The notes: a model not told the origin generated them from the letters alone. DNA of 64,000 bases from Bicyclus anynana (GCF_947172395.1 NC_069110.1:1488001-1552000), one strand, 5' to 3'; positions 12,601 to 27,600 are shown, counted from the first letter of the stretch. Numbers and translations are program-made.

Positions 12601-15600
12601 TTATGGCACTCACAGACAACGTGGCTTTAAAGTGGTAAAAGAATTATTATATATATATTATAATTATAAAAGAATTATTATATATTATATTAGTAATTTT
12701 TCGACTAATTAATATCACCTTTATTTAATAATTTTATTACCTAACGTTTCAAAAGTGCTTGTAAACTAAGCTTTATTGAATTCAATGATTTTTTATTTAA
12801 TTGCGTCTGATTTGATTATGTGGTAGTAGAATATGAAACTGTTGAATAATAGAGCTTTTCAAAATTCAAGGACATTTGAGTTTTATAAGACGCAGTTGCT
12901 CTCGGCCTTCTTCACGAGTATGTGTTTGGCGGCCGAGTCGCTGTAAGTCGCCCGGTACCCGCCGCCGGCGCCAGTCCCTCGCTGCTGACGCTGAGGAAAC
13001 GCACTAGTGTAGCCCGCGCCTGCCGCATGCCGCGAACTACGTGCGACACTTAAAATACACGATTCATTGGAGAGGTCTCCACAGTATCGACTGCACTGTT
13101 CCCGCTCGCGGGTGTCTAAGCTGGGCTTCCTGTTTGGGTTCAACCAAGAGCACAGACGAAGAAAATAAAACAACATCATCATGCCAGAGGAGAACCGCCA
13201 GCCAACGCGCAACCCACGCCGCCGCCGACGCAGAGCAAATTCTTCGCGCCGCGTCGTGTTACGCAACATGTTCAACGGAGCATATGTCCCGTTTGTCCGG
13301 CCCCTTACCCCAGAGTTCCCGGCTCGGGCACAGGTTCACTCGCCGCCGCCGTCGCCGCCGTCTCCATCGCTGTCGCCGCCATCGCCACCGCCTTCGCCAC
13401 CGCCTTCGCCGCCGCCTTCGCCACCACCTTCGCCACCGCCTTCGCCGCCGCCGCCCTCGCCGTCCCTGTCGCCTCAACTACCAACCACCCCACCGCCGCA
13501 AGCCAGCTCCGAACCGAGCATGGCCGAAGCCAGCCACGTCGTCGCAGCCGCTGATACTACAGGTGGCGAAGACAGTGCTAAACGGGCCAGGCCCGAAGAT
13601 TCCTCCGGGTCGTCCGCTGGCCCGGAGAACAAGCGACTGAAACTAAGCTTGAGCCGTAGAGCATCATCTGAATCATCATCATCCTCAAGCGACTCGTTGG
13701 ATGAAGCCTAACCCTACTCCGACGACAGCGAAGAAGAAGAAGGATCGACGACGATGCGATATACATGAAAATTTAGATAACCTAAAAGTGCACGCTTCGC
13801 GTTTATGTGTTATATGTTTAGGTATATAGTTTACATATAGTATATCGGATTTTACCATGTAATTAAATAAGGTTCCCATTCTTTTTAAACAGTTTTTCAA
13901 AGTTATCATTTTCATTGGTACATATTTTTAATTATTTTATGTAATAAAAATGGCATTAAATAAAATATCATGAATATTAAAATTAGTGTTTTATTTTACC
14001 CGACTGCAAAAAGGATTATATTTTTCGCACGTAACTTGTATTCTTTATTACCTCTTAACTTGAACATCTTAATTAAGATTTAGTTAGATTTGTCCTAATA
14101 ATCCTAGTGAATCCTAACACCGACCGATTAAGGAAAACCTCAATCGGCCCAGCCAGGGTTCGAACCCAGGACGTCCGTCTTGTAAATCTACCGCGCATAC
14201 CACTGCGCCACGGACACCGTCGTTCTCTGTTTCCGTACCATAAAAGTACCGCATATCGAGGATCATCATTAATTATTCGGCCAGTAAAATCTGGAACGAT
14301 CTACCTGCCTCCAAGCACATACTCTTATTTCTTTTTATTAGTACTTGCTGGACCGACAAAATCATCTCCATTAATGGCCGAAACCTTTCTTAGACACAAT
14401 AGCAATGAGAACATTATTTTTTTTTATTCTTTACAAATTAGCCCTTGACTACAATCTCACCTGATATGGTAAGTGATGATGTAATCTAAGATGGAAGCGG
14501 GCTAAATTGTTAGGAGGAGGATGAAAATCCACACTCCTTTCGGTTTCTACACGACATCATACCGGTACGCTAAATCGCTTGGCGGTACGTCTTTATCGGT
14601 AGGGTGGTAACTTGCCACGGCCGAACCAGCTAGACCTGGACCAATTAAGAAAACCTCAATCGCCCAGCCGGGGATCGAACCCAGGACCTCCCGTCATTAA
14701 ATCCACCGCGCATACAAGTGCGCCACGGAGGCCGTCGAATATGTTTAACCACGGCCTTCTCTTTAGAATATCACCATTTCGTATTAAGTTGTAATCTTAA
14801 TAGGATGCCTAACATTTATTTTATTATTTTTATATGGTATGCATGTTTTTTACAATGTTATATTATTTCTGTATTATTTTAATTTGAATTTTCTTTTTTA
14901 TGTAACTTATTTCCTATCGGGTCGTGATGCCACTAAGGTTCAAGCCTGAAAGTAGCGCTGCAATTATAAACTCTGCAGCACCATGCTGAGGCTGCGATCT
15001 TTTCAGTTGGGACAAAGAAATACTCCATTAGGTAGACTATAACATAGACGCTGCACACCGGGAGGCACGCTATGCAGAGCTAACAATAGTGTAAAGTCGC
15101 GTTTTACCTTCATCAAGTTAATTTAATTTTTAATTGTAGTTGTACCAATCTTAAGCTTAATAAATAAGTTTTAATATTATTATTATTATTTCCTCATATA
15201 TTTAATATTATTAACCGTGACCCGTGAATTTGTCCCGAGGCGAGGTGATTAGGTTACGGTTACGATTAGTGTACGCTGCAGTTTCATACGTATAACTCTG
15301 GATGGCTGCTACATAAAGTCTATGACCTTAAAACACACTGTACCTAATAAATATTCGTACCATCTTATCGTCTTGTAACATCAAGAGCTAGCATGTAATG
15401 AATATGAATAAATATTGCGCAAAAGACTGGCTGAAATTGTCGATGACGATATTTGGTATCCGTTTGAAACGGGTTTATCTGTAAAATCTCGCCATCTCCT
15501 GAACGTTGGAGACCCATTGTGCGTTTCACACACAAGACGCTATCAGTCCACGTGTCATCTCAGCCTTATCGAGATTATCGTCGTACTTGAGTATTCACTT

Positions 15601-18600
15601 CAATCCACGATATACTTGCGGGTAACGCTGCTCGTACTGTATTGTAAATGTATTTATTCCTGTAAACATTTGTTTGGTATATCTATCGAGCTATTGTGCC
15701 CGATCTTGGTTGTGTGACATATGTCATTGTTGGTGCCCCCTATATATTTTATCAAGATATTTAATAACAAAGGCGTGACTGTATTCGTGTACAATGACAA
15801 CTGAAAGGTAAATACATATTTAATTATTATTAGAATTGATACCTTTTATACTCGTATGTGATATTCTTATACTTACCTTTATTATATTTATTCCATACTG
15901 ATCCATAACACTGGTTTTGCGTGAAATACAAATTAAAAAAATTTCAGTTTATATCGTTATCTGTTTGCAAAAATGTTCAATTGCAGCGATATTTTCGACT
16001 CAACCGCTATTGGTTGACAACAGTGCAATATATGTATTTTCTCTTAACGACATATGTCGTTGGAGCATGCTAGGCCTACTGCTCTATGTGGTGTAGTTGC
16101 TTAAACTACAAGTACAATGTTACCTGGTACGAGTACATTTTATTTTTTACTGTGACTGTTATATGTACATACAAATAATTTAGGAAACATGAAAAAATAA
16201 TTAGGCTCGTTTTGTTTTTCGTAGTAGAAAAAATTAAAGTTTCATTAGCTATCAAGAATGACTTTTGAGTAGAAAGTCAACGCTTATGTAATTTTCCCAT
16301 TCACGTACGACCAAACTGCATTGAAAGTAGGGTTTTTTGTATTTTATAGAAAATCAATTAATATCTATATATATTCGTTATTTAAAGGCCTAGGCGTAGG
16401 CCTTAAAAAGACAGGCCAGCTAGTCCGTAAATAGAGGAGTATGTCGTGATACTTACGGGACAACCTATACAAAGCAAAATTTACTTAGTTTCTTACACGC
16501 TTTCAGCTAAACCATTAAACCGATTTTAAATATTCTTTACCCAATAGAAAGCTACATTATCACCGAGTCACGTGAGCTATAGATCTCTTTAGTCCTACGG
16601 GAACGAAAAATAGTCTGGTGAAATCGGGGACTCCGCTAGTATAAGGCTACTGAAGCGATTTGGCTGAAATTTAAATGGAAATAGATTTTACTCTAGATTA
16701 ACATATAGGCTACTTTCATCTCGGAAAAATCATGGTTTCTGCGGGATTTGTGATAAACTGAATTCCACGCGGACGAAGTCGCGGGCGTCCGCTAGTAAAG
16801 CATATAGGTGAAATATAACCCTTATATTGGACTTCGCCGAAGTGAAAGTGTCAGAGGAAATTGGCGAAAGGTGTTCTGATTTTGAATGACGACTTTCCCG
16901 CCCACGGGAATGATATCGCACTAGCTGTCACCGCAGCTAGCAGACAGTACTGTTAACTCGCATCCGCTGCACTTGCGTGCTCCGTCTAGTAGAGGACCCG
17001 AATTAGAAACGACCTTCACCCATGTGTCATGGATGAAAAGTGTTTTACATCAAAGGATAACGGACAGTGTGATAACTACCCAGGCCTCATAGATATACAA
17101 TACATGGGAATAGACAGAATGAAGACTTTAGTTTACGATAATAATAACTACTAATATAAAATAAAACAATACACATATATCACTACGTAGCCTCAAAGTA
17201 AGTGTATATGCCTGGGTACTAAGATAGATGATTTTATCATATAAATTTATATACTATATATAAGTACTTAAATAATGTATAAAAAGAAAAACACACATGC
17301 AAATATTTTAATTTATACTATTTTATATGCCCACGATAATTCGCTATATTGTGGGCCTTGTCATATTTTTAAGTTGTAGAAATCGAACCTACGGCTTTGG
17401 ATACAGAAAGCAGGGTCACTAATAACTGCGCCACTTGAACATTAAATAAATAGATGCCGTATTGATTCAATTTATAAGAATTAAAACTGTTATGTTAGGA
17501 CATCTAACTTAAGCATCGGCTTTTATACATCCGCTATAATTTTTAACTTCCTACATGAATATAATATAATATACCTACATGAAATTAAAAATACAAGGAT
17601 TTTATTAAGATCTAAATAAGTGAATAAATCTTACTAGATAAAAAGAAATAAATAAAATGAAAACCCAAGTTTTTGAGTTATATCAAGATGGCGCCCCTAA
17701 AGCAACAATGACATGACAATTGACAGCAAACGTCAAATCGACTACTGTATTGAAAACGTAATCAATCCGCCATTATTACCCCTAATAGTGTTGCATTTCT
17801 GGGGAGAGAATGAATATAATTTCGAAAGAATTAAAGTAAATTCGTAGATTTGTATAATCAAAAATAGTTTAGAAAAATATTTTCCTATATTTCCGCCAGA
17901 GTACAATAACTGATCTTGGACTCCATACAATTTTGGACCATCTCCTTTCAACATTGTACGTCAAGCGGTTAGAGATATCGTGTTAAATGACCTTTCGTAT
18001 TTATATATTAAGTTTTCACTATAGATAGTCTAGGCATGAGCTTATAGGCAATGGCAATTTATTTTTCTTAACTCAGTTTAGTATAACACTTTTCATCCAA
18101 TATATAGGTGGGTGAAGGTAGTTTCTAATTCTTATCTTAGACTAGCGTATTGGCTAGTTGGCAGTTTTCGGAAACATATTTTAAACTTTACTTATAAAAC
18201 GAATGCCTGGGATAGCCAGACATAGGTACCATATTTTACAAAGGCTGCAAGTTAAAAGCTATGCCTCAATAGCTTAGTGGTGGTAATGGTGTACTCATCA
18301 TCGAGCTGTGGTGGTTCGATTTCCGACCGCTGGGCTATTGTCATTGCCATTGCCATTGACCTCATCTATGTTGTGTGTGTTACATTGTAGTGCTTCAAAA
18401 TAATTAATGAAAAAAATTAACAAACACATTAGTCGTCCCTACGATTTTTGAAAGTTTCCTTCGATTTTCCCAGGATCCAATCATCAGATCTTGACATTAG
18501 TACAATGGGCCCACCTTAGGAGTATATTCTATCAAACAAAATAGAAATAATTCATATCAGTTCAGGCATATTTTCTTTTTGTTACCATGAGAAAGCATAT

Positions 18601-21600
18601 CTTCTGATGCTAGGTTTAATCTTTAACTGTGTTGCTCGAATAGTTGTCGCGAAGCTAAGTGACTGGCAACTGGGGACGCGATTTGTCATTGTATGCCGAG
18701 GAAAATATAAAAAATACTCTATATTGAGGTTCTAGACACTTAAGACTTTCCAAAACCACCACAGTCTAATTTCTATGATATTTTTTTGAAGAATATTTGC
18801 CATATCTTTTATAATAATTATGACCAATATTTCCATTCCCTCCAACTAGTCGGGACTGTGCTAAGAGTGGGTACGACAATAGACTAACGGGGCGGGGATC
18901 GAACCACCACCCCTCGGTGATGAGTACAACCGCTCTCACCGTTGAGCTATTGAGGCTTCGATTGGATATACTTACCTATTATATTATTATTTTTAAAAGA
19001 ATATTATTAATTTTTAAAGAATACCGGCAAAGACGTACCAAGCGATTTAGCGGTAGGTACCGATAGGGATGTGGATTTTCATCCTCCTCCTCCTAACAAG
19101 TTAGCCCGCTTCCATCTTAGACTGCATCATCACTTACCATCAGGGGAGATTGGGGTCAATCGCTAACTTGTAAAGAATTAAAAACAAATATATATTTGTG
19201 TACCTACATTTTTAAAAAAACTACGGTGCTATAACAAACAGCTTAAGTTTTTGTTTGACGGTTACAATTTGGCAGTATTAGGAAAAGCTTTTCCCCACTA
19301 TGTAAAACAGGTATCTCTCAGGATCAGTCTCGCGACTCTTAATATCCATAAGACCTTGGGAGCTCAAATTGTAAACGGCTTAAAATCGATTCTCTCGAAT
19401 CCTCTAGATATTTCGAAACCGAGCTGAAAATTCTAGATCTTATGATGTAAAAGCTCTATGAAAGCTTAAATCGCATTGTCAATTGAGAATTGAGAATGTT
19501 GAAATATTGTGCAATACATCATTACCAACCCATATTCGGCTCACTTCTGAGCTCGAGTCTCCCCTTAGAATGGGGTTAGGCCAATAGTCCACCACGCTGG
19601 CCCAATGCGGATTGGCAGACTTCACACACGCGAGAATTGAGAAAGTTCTCTGGTATGCAGGTTTCCTCACGATGTTTTTCCTTCACCATTTGAGATACGT
19701 AATATTTAATTTCTTTAAATGCACATAACTGCAAAGTTGGAGGTGCATGCCCTGGACCGGATTCGAACCCACACCCTCCGGAATTAGAGGCAGAGATCAT
19801 ATCCACTGGCCTATCACGGCTCTGCAATTTATTTAAATCGTGCAATACGATTTTACTTAATTCAAAATTATATTTTATTGAATTGCTGGTCCATTTGCTA
19901 AAACGGTCGCTTTCAGAGAATGGAAACCATGGATTTGTGAAACCAATTGTGACACGTGATAGCCCAGTGGATATGATGGATATGGCCTTAGATTCGGAGG
20001 GCGTAGGTGCGAATCCAGTCCGGGGCATGCTCCAATTTTTCAGTTATGTGCACTTTAAGAAATTAAATGTCACGTGTGAAACAGTGAAGGAAAACAACGT
20101 GAGGAAGAAAACAACCTGCGTAAAGGGGTATCTGAGAATTTTCTTAATTCGGTTAAGTTAAGGTGTCGAAGCGTAACAAAAAAAAACTCACGTTCGCTTT
20201 CATAATAATAATTACCACCTTAAAAAACGTAAGTATCTTGATCTGGCTCACGAGGCACATGGCACGTGGCATGTGGAGTTCACTGAAATCATCCCAATCG
20301 TCATATCTGCCAAGGGTTTGATCCAAGTCAGCCTCGCTCACTATTTAAGGCGGCTGGGGTTCCATGGCTCGCATCCAAGATGCGATGCCGGTTAGGTTAG
20401 TCCGCCGGTTTCTTCACCTGTCGCCCTGACCTCCGGCCGTTTGGTCCCCCTGCCGGGGTGAATCCTCCGCCTGATGCATACATATATTATGTATTTATGT
20501 ACTGTATATTTATATATATTTATTTTGCGTATGTAACTAAGTTTATGTATTTTCCTTTTGACCTTATATATATTTATTTTGTACCGGACGTGAGAGTAAA
20601 ATTTTTGGAATAATAATAATTGCGCACTAACATACGCCGCGTAGTTTCACCCGCGTGGTTCCCGTTCCCGTAGGAATACGGGGATAAACTATAGCACTCA
20701 GGGATAGTGTAGCTGCATAACAGTGAAGGAATTTTTCAAATCGGTTTGGTAGTTCCAGAGCCTATTCAAAACATACAAACAAACAATCAAATCTTACCTC
20801 TTTATAATATTAGTATAGATAGATAAAAGAAAGAACACAGTAAAATACTTTGAAACCTCATGGAAACCTCAATAGCTCATCGGTAGAAACGCCGAGGGTC
20901 ATGGGTTCGAAACCCGTCCGCTTAATTATTTTTGTATCCACTCCGAACAGTTTTTCCAACTTAATAGACATATTAAAAGTACATGGCATATTCAATAACA
21001 CAAAACAAACAAACAAAAGTTGGAGGAGCATGCCCCGGACAGGATTCGAACCTACGCCCTACGAATCGAAGGCAGAGGTCATGTCCACTGGGCTATTCTC
21101 GGCTCATATCATAAATACATATAAGTAAATTTGAAATGACTTTTAGTGTTATCAAGTGATATTTTTTGTTGGTCTTTATAGGTAAAAGCAAATGACAGTC
21201 TTTCTAGTGTTAAAGTTTGAATTCGTTGGATACACACGAGTATAAAATTGATGTAATGCAAAACGCGTCATTCAGTTTACCTGCTATTTGTAGAAACGTG
21301 ACCCTCCTTGTAATTTGCACATTAAGCAACATTAGGGGAAATCATTGGTTTACAGTATTTATACTAATACTGGCTGACCTATAAACCTTGTTTTGCCCTA
21401 TAAAATTAAAATGGAGCACCCTTATCATTTAGAGGTATGAAAAAAAGATGTTACTCGATTCTCAGATCATAAAAATCAGTCCAGCCTTTTCGGAGGAGTT
21501 TGCTAACATTATAAAGCTGAAGATTTTATTTGTTTGTTTGTTTGAACGTGCTAATCTCAGGAACTACTGGTCCGATTTAAATAAATCTTTCAGTGTTAGA

Positions 21601-24600
21601 TAGCCCATTTATCGAGGAAGGCTATATGTGTCCCCGTATTCCAACGGAAACGGGAAGTAAAAGTACTAGCTGGCGTCAGCTATTACTTTCTCTCTATAAA
21701 ACTTACAAAAATATAAATAGAAGGGCATGGAATAGGGAATAATAATAATAATAAATAAATAATAATAATAATTGAAAATTTACATTTTCTATCCACTAGG
21801 CTATCACAATATTCCGCACAAACTTTACTCTCTGTTTATTATTGTTTCTTCATTGTTTATTGTGTTTGTATAATTAATATTATTTTATTTTCAGTTTCAT
21901 GAGTTACTTGAAAATATTTTTTTTCAATCTTACGCAAAGTTTCACGTGAACAATTAACAAAGGGCCATTGGCAATTATTGCGGAGCTTTTTACGTTTTTT
22001 GAAAACAAAATATTTTTGGCTTCCTCTCGAACCTTTTTGCAATTGTGTTGAAACTTTGTTGAGTGTTGTAATTTTTGAATATTCAGAGTTGTAGGGTTTC
22101 AGGTGTTTTGTTGAGATCTTGTGAAATACTACGAGTTGGAATTTTTCTTTTTATTATAGACTAGTGGACGCCCGCGAATTCGTTCGCGTGAAACTCGATG
22201 TGAACTTTCAACTATCCCTACCCCTAAATGTTAAAGTAAGTGTCTGTTTGTCATTTTTCATAGCTGAACTATTGAACTGATTTGGATGATATTTGGTAGC
22301 TATAGAGATAAAATAGCTTGTAACAGAAAATGGACTTTCATACCGATTTGTAAAAAAACAGAATTCCATACAAACAACGCGGGCGTCCGCTAGTTTGAAA
22401 TAAACGCTGTTATGTTATGGAAGGAGTCTAGGTATTTCTATGTTAGACCTCAATAGCTCAGCGGTAAAGGGGTCGGAATAATCACTGAGAGGTCGTGATT
22501 CGACTCCGGCCCGCTAGACTAATTTTCCTAAAGTCTTTTCCGACTAGTTGGAGAGGAATGGGAAAACTAGTCATATTTAAAAGATATGGTAAATATTCTT
22601 TATATACAGGGTGTCCCATAAATATAAGAACATGCATTACGGGGTGATAGCTGAAATCATGGCCTACTAAAATAACATAATATATGTTAGCCGGTTTTTA
22701 GGTTATGTTGGTTTTTCTACAAAATACATAAATCACTACATTCAGTGCTATTTAGTCACTAGACAATTACTTAAGATCATTTAACTTGGTTATCATTTTT
22801 GAATAGTTCTTTCAATTAATGAAAGTTTAATTTAAAAAAAAATTAAAAGATAAACAGTTAAAATAAAAGAAAAACAGTTTTGACGGCCTCCGTGGCGCAG
22901 TGGTATGCGCGGTGGATTTACAAAACGGAGGTCCTGGGTTCGATCCCCGGCTGGGCAGATTGAGATTTTCTTAATTGGTCCAGGTCTGGCTTGTGGGAGG
23001 CTTCAGCCGTGGCTAGTTACCACCCTACTTAGACGTACCGCCAAGCGATTTAGCGTTCCGGTACGATGCCGTGTAGAAACCGAAAGGGGTGTGGATTTTC
23101 ATCCTCCTCCTAACAAGTTACCCCGCTTCCATCTTAGACCGCATCATCACTTACCATCAGGTGAGATTGTAGTCAAGGGTTAACTTGTAAAGAATATAAA
23201 AAAAACAGTTAAAATGACAAACACAACATGAAAAGTCTAGAATTAGGTCATTATTTTTATCAAACTATGGTTGAGATGTCATTCCACTTAGAATTGCATG
23301 TCGATAGTTTTAGAAAAAAATTGAAGGTCTGCTCACAAAAATTGCAAAAGTTATAATTATTATATATAACAATAAACTAAAAATAAAAAAGGGGTATAAA
23401 TAATACTTATATCTCAAAAACATGGCACATGTGAACCAGAGTATACCATGTCAACAAAAGAACAGTGAACAGCCGCATTCACACATGCGAGTGGCAGCTT
23501 GAAAGCAAATAATATTGTTTTTGAGTATTGGGATGATGACTAGGTTTGAATATATTGATTTTTATGATATATTCGGGTAAATAAGGTTGTTGTTAACTAA
23601 TGTTAACTAATTTATACATAACTAGCGGACGCCCGCGACTTCGTCCGCGTGAAACTCGATGTAAACTTTCAACTACCTCTACCCTACCCCTACCCTACAC
23701 CTACCCCTACCATACCCCTAACCTACCCATACTCTACGTTGAAATTTTTCCTGAATTTTCTTTGCTATAAACCTCACGGAGCCCGAGACCCTTCCAACGA
23801 ATGCAAAACCGTGGAAATCGGTTCGTGCGTTCTGGACTTAAAGCGTCAGGAAGAAAAACCCGACTTATTTTTATATAGTAGAAAAGCAAAGATTGTCTAG
23901 ATATTTGCAAAATAAATAAGATTATAAAATTTCAAAATCTATTAAATTTTTTTTTATCGTAATTAGATGAAAATTCATGCAGTTTCTTCCTTACATTAAA
24001 TGTGACATTTTTCAATAAATGAACTATAAACATAAACGCACAAATAACAAAGATATTAGTAATTTTGTTTGAACGCCCATACAAACCTAACGATCAGCGA
24101 GCCAACGACGTCACTAAATCGTGCCATTTTGTATGGAGCGTTTTTCAGGGATCCGCGGCAGCGCCGCCAATCTGACCCTTTAAATCCCTGTAGCTCCGAA
24201 AGTAATGATCGCAGATACCCTGTTGCTTTTACAAAATTGCTTTGCTATTAGTATACTCTTAATTTATATACAATTTAAAAAACTGTCATCATCCCTATTG
24301 TAGATCAATTTTAATAATACCTATTTAAATTTATAATTTTGATAAACAAATATAATCGTTCGATTCGAACGAAATATAATACGTATTTTTATTCGCCGTT
24401 TCAAGAATTAACTAGAGCATACACATTCTGCAATATCAGGAAAAGTAAAAAAAATCAGCGGTGATGAGTATAATAAACTAATAAGTCAAGGTCAGTCTGT
24501 ACGGGTTGATTTTCAATTATTAATATGGCAATGACACAATGCACACTGGCAATCAATGCTTTTCAAATGCCAAATAAAATTACCGAGGCATTACCACGAT

Positions 24601-27600
24601 CCCTTCGAAGTACTGATATACCAAGAACCTGCGACAGCTAGACATTCGTCGTTCTATAGAAGCTGAAAGTTTGTCAGCTAATTCTCCTACCATGGGTAAG
24701 TACGGTAAACAATTATGGAATTTGGACTGTGGTTACTTTTAGAGGTAACAGGTTCAAGGACTCCATACCCTCAACCGTCTAAGTATAACGTGAAATATTT
24801 TAAAATTTTCTTCGGTATAATATGAGAAATTATATCCTCATTCAGCGGACACTTGGCTTCATGGCAACCATTAGCTTGAGACCCTCAAAGTTTTATCTTA
24901 AATAGTGTTTTTCGAAGAGTTGCCATAAAGCTGACGGCTGATGTTGAAACTTTCAACCCCTATCTCACACCCTTCTATTTATATTTTCGTATGTTTTGTA
25001 TATATAACAGATCATAATCCATTAAATATTTTTACAAAAATATAATTCAAAACATGAACAATTTTCATTTCAAAACACTTTTATAAACCTTTATGGGTAG
25101 AATTTTATAAAATCATAAATAACATTTACAAATGTAAGTTGAAAAATGAAGGATTTTCTATACAAACATTCAACTCCTGTTTCACCGCCTTCTGATTTAA
25201 TTTTCGCAACAAAAAGCAAATTTTCCTATAACCTTCTTGGTATTATGGTCTCAAATAGTACTAAGTTTCCTTTGAATTTTTTCAGTAGTTTCAGCGTGAT
25301 GCCCGGTATATAAAAATACGGACAGACAGACAAACAAAATAATATTCCATCTAAAACGCTGTCGTCCATTTTGTGACGTCACAGTGTTATTTGATGTAAT
25401 AATTAAACTAATTGTTAACTAATATTTTTGTCATTTGCTAAAGGTAAAGGATTTGGTAACGTGACGCCATGAAACAGTTAAATACAGACCATCATGACCG
25501 ACAGAAAAAAAAATATTTAAAAATTAAAATCTTCATGTAATTACGTCTCAAAAAAATATGATATTTTTTTTTAAACTAGTAGAACGATAATAAACAATTT
25601 AAGACCATTTAAAAAAGTGTCAACTAGCCTATTATGTAATAGGACAATGTAGGAGCATGAGCTGACTCTCAGTTTTTATAAAATGGCGAATGTCTGGCTG
25701 TCGCTGGCTCTGCATGTCTTTGTATATATTTCTTTTTTATATTCTTTCAAACTCAATATAATCGCTTACAGGCGTTGTTTAAATATGACCTATATTCCTA
25801 TTCCCCTAGTCAACCCAACTAAATAGTCGGAAAATATACGATAATGGTCCAGCGGTTAGTGATCAAACCACGACTACTCAGTGATGTATTCGACAACTTG
25901 ACCCATTATCTATTGAGACTTTTAAATTCTGTTACGAGTATACACCCCTTTTCCATTTCCCCACTTTCAACCCCTTTTTTCTTATACACCTACACCATGG
26001 CCAATGTCACAATGACATGTCCTCCGGGCGAAACAATATATAAAATCTATTGAACAGTGACGCCATACACGTCAGTCAGTAAATGATACTCTTGTTATAA
26101 TTTTGCTGTTATATTTGATACGACGCCACCTTTAATGGATAATAATGTATCCATTGTCCGTAACTTCAGTGTCACCCACACAGGAAAGCGAAAAGGGGCT
26201 TGTGGAAAGTTTCAGTTGAAGGCATTACGCAGCGAGCGGTCGGTGTTAAAACATTATGCACTTGACTTTACCCGCCTAGGATACCTTAGCGCCATTCCGC
26301 TTGGTGCACTAAGCCAGTGCTAACGTGCAGCAGCAGTTTACAATTTGAAATTAACTCTTAAGTGTCAACGCGTAGTTTATTAGTATGTTTTGTTTAAAAC
26401 TTTTTAAAAAGACAAGAATGGAAGAACCCAAGAAAAAGGAACGTTCGGTTAGGTGAGTACCTTTTATGTAGCGAATTTCCTTTTTTTGTTTATTCTTAAT
26501 TTTTTTATTTAATTTTTAATTATATTCTGTGGCGTATTGAGCGAATCCCTAATTGATTTATTTTTCGTGTGATATATTTACAGCTGTTAATTTATATTTT
26601 AAAAATTTAACTACAAAATTTAGATTTTTCTTAAATCGTGTTTGCTTATTTTATTAATTTATTTAAAAAGATAACTAGTGGTGAAACAATTTACATCTTG
26701 ATTAAAATTCAGTAAAATTAAGAAAGTCGATAAAAATGATTTGTGAATTTATTGATTATTTTTTATTTCGTCAAATTATTAACTAACTTTATTGACCTCA
26801 TCTATGATAAAAAAACAACCAAACGCTGTGCTTACATTAGTAATAATATAATATTATTGATTTATTTTATTGTATTTCATGTGGGTCTTTTTATTACCTA
26901 CTGAAAAATTATAAATAAATAAATCTAGGCCGCGTTGCTCACATTAGTAAATTGATTTTTATATCATTATCAGCTTATTTTAACAGCCACTACAGAACCA
27001 GGAGAGGTTTCCTTATAGGGAGAGTATGGAGAGAACCACCACGCTATTCCAATGCGGGTCGTCGTACTCAAGCTTGATAATTGACGCGATTATTTTACAG
27101 CCCGATCCAGGACTAAAACCGAATATCTTGTGATCGGAAGCCACATAGAACCAGCCACTGATTTAACGTGGCAGTTTTTGTTTAATCTGTGCAAAATCAT
27201 GTTAATTTTTAATCTTCGATACATTTTTTATTATTGACTAGCGGACGCCCGCGACTTTGTCAACTACCCCTACCCTACCCTACCCTGCGTTTTCTAATTA
27301 TTATTAATATGAACTATATACAATAACAATAAATCTCAAATTGACTACGTTTTAGTTAAAAAACATTTGTATGGAAAAAAAGGGCTATTTATAAGGCTAT
27401 ATTTTTATGGTTTTTCCGACAATTATTCGAAATCCTACAAGTTCAACGAACATTTAAAAAAAAAGAATTGGCCAAATTGGTCCAGGCGTTGTTAAGTTAT
27501 GCTCTTGCCAACGCATTTTGCGAATTATTTTTATATTATAGATTATAAAGCAAGCGGTACTTAGCGAAATCTTATTATACTATTAAAACATATGTGAAAA

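Larger units (their letters stand above)
17000..18131. mobile_element. 1.1-kb DNA transposon-like unit with ~46-bp inverted ends
   Basis: The left end 17000-17045 (AATTAGAAACGACCTTCACC, then GGATGAAAAGTGTT) is the near-complement of the right end 18085-18131 (AACACTTTTCATCC, GGTGAAGGTAGTTTCTAATT). The interior is AT-rich, with no transposase ORF, and holds the ~340-bp dispersed repeat at 17600-17955. Confidence 0.55.

Noticed and set aside
13259..13493. Minus-strand Arg/Trp- and Ala-rich frames across the proline tract
   Set aside because: They are the mirror of the SPPPSPP repeat; no start or codon signal of their own.
19576..20028. 150-codon minus-strand frame
   Set aside because: Spans two opposed SINE B copies; the translation is SINE sequence.
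22882..22960. tRNA gene-like A and B boxes here and at many other sites
   Set aside because: All continue into shared SINE bodies and lack a paired acceptor stem; they are SINE heads.
24660..24705. ATGG followed by GTAAGT (possible first exon at about 24692)
   Set aside because: The surrounding words (GACAGCTAGACATTCGTC, AGCTGAAAGTTTGTCAG) recur near 53390, so this is repeat DNA, and the exon would hold one codon.
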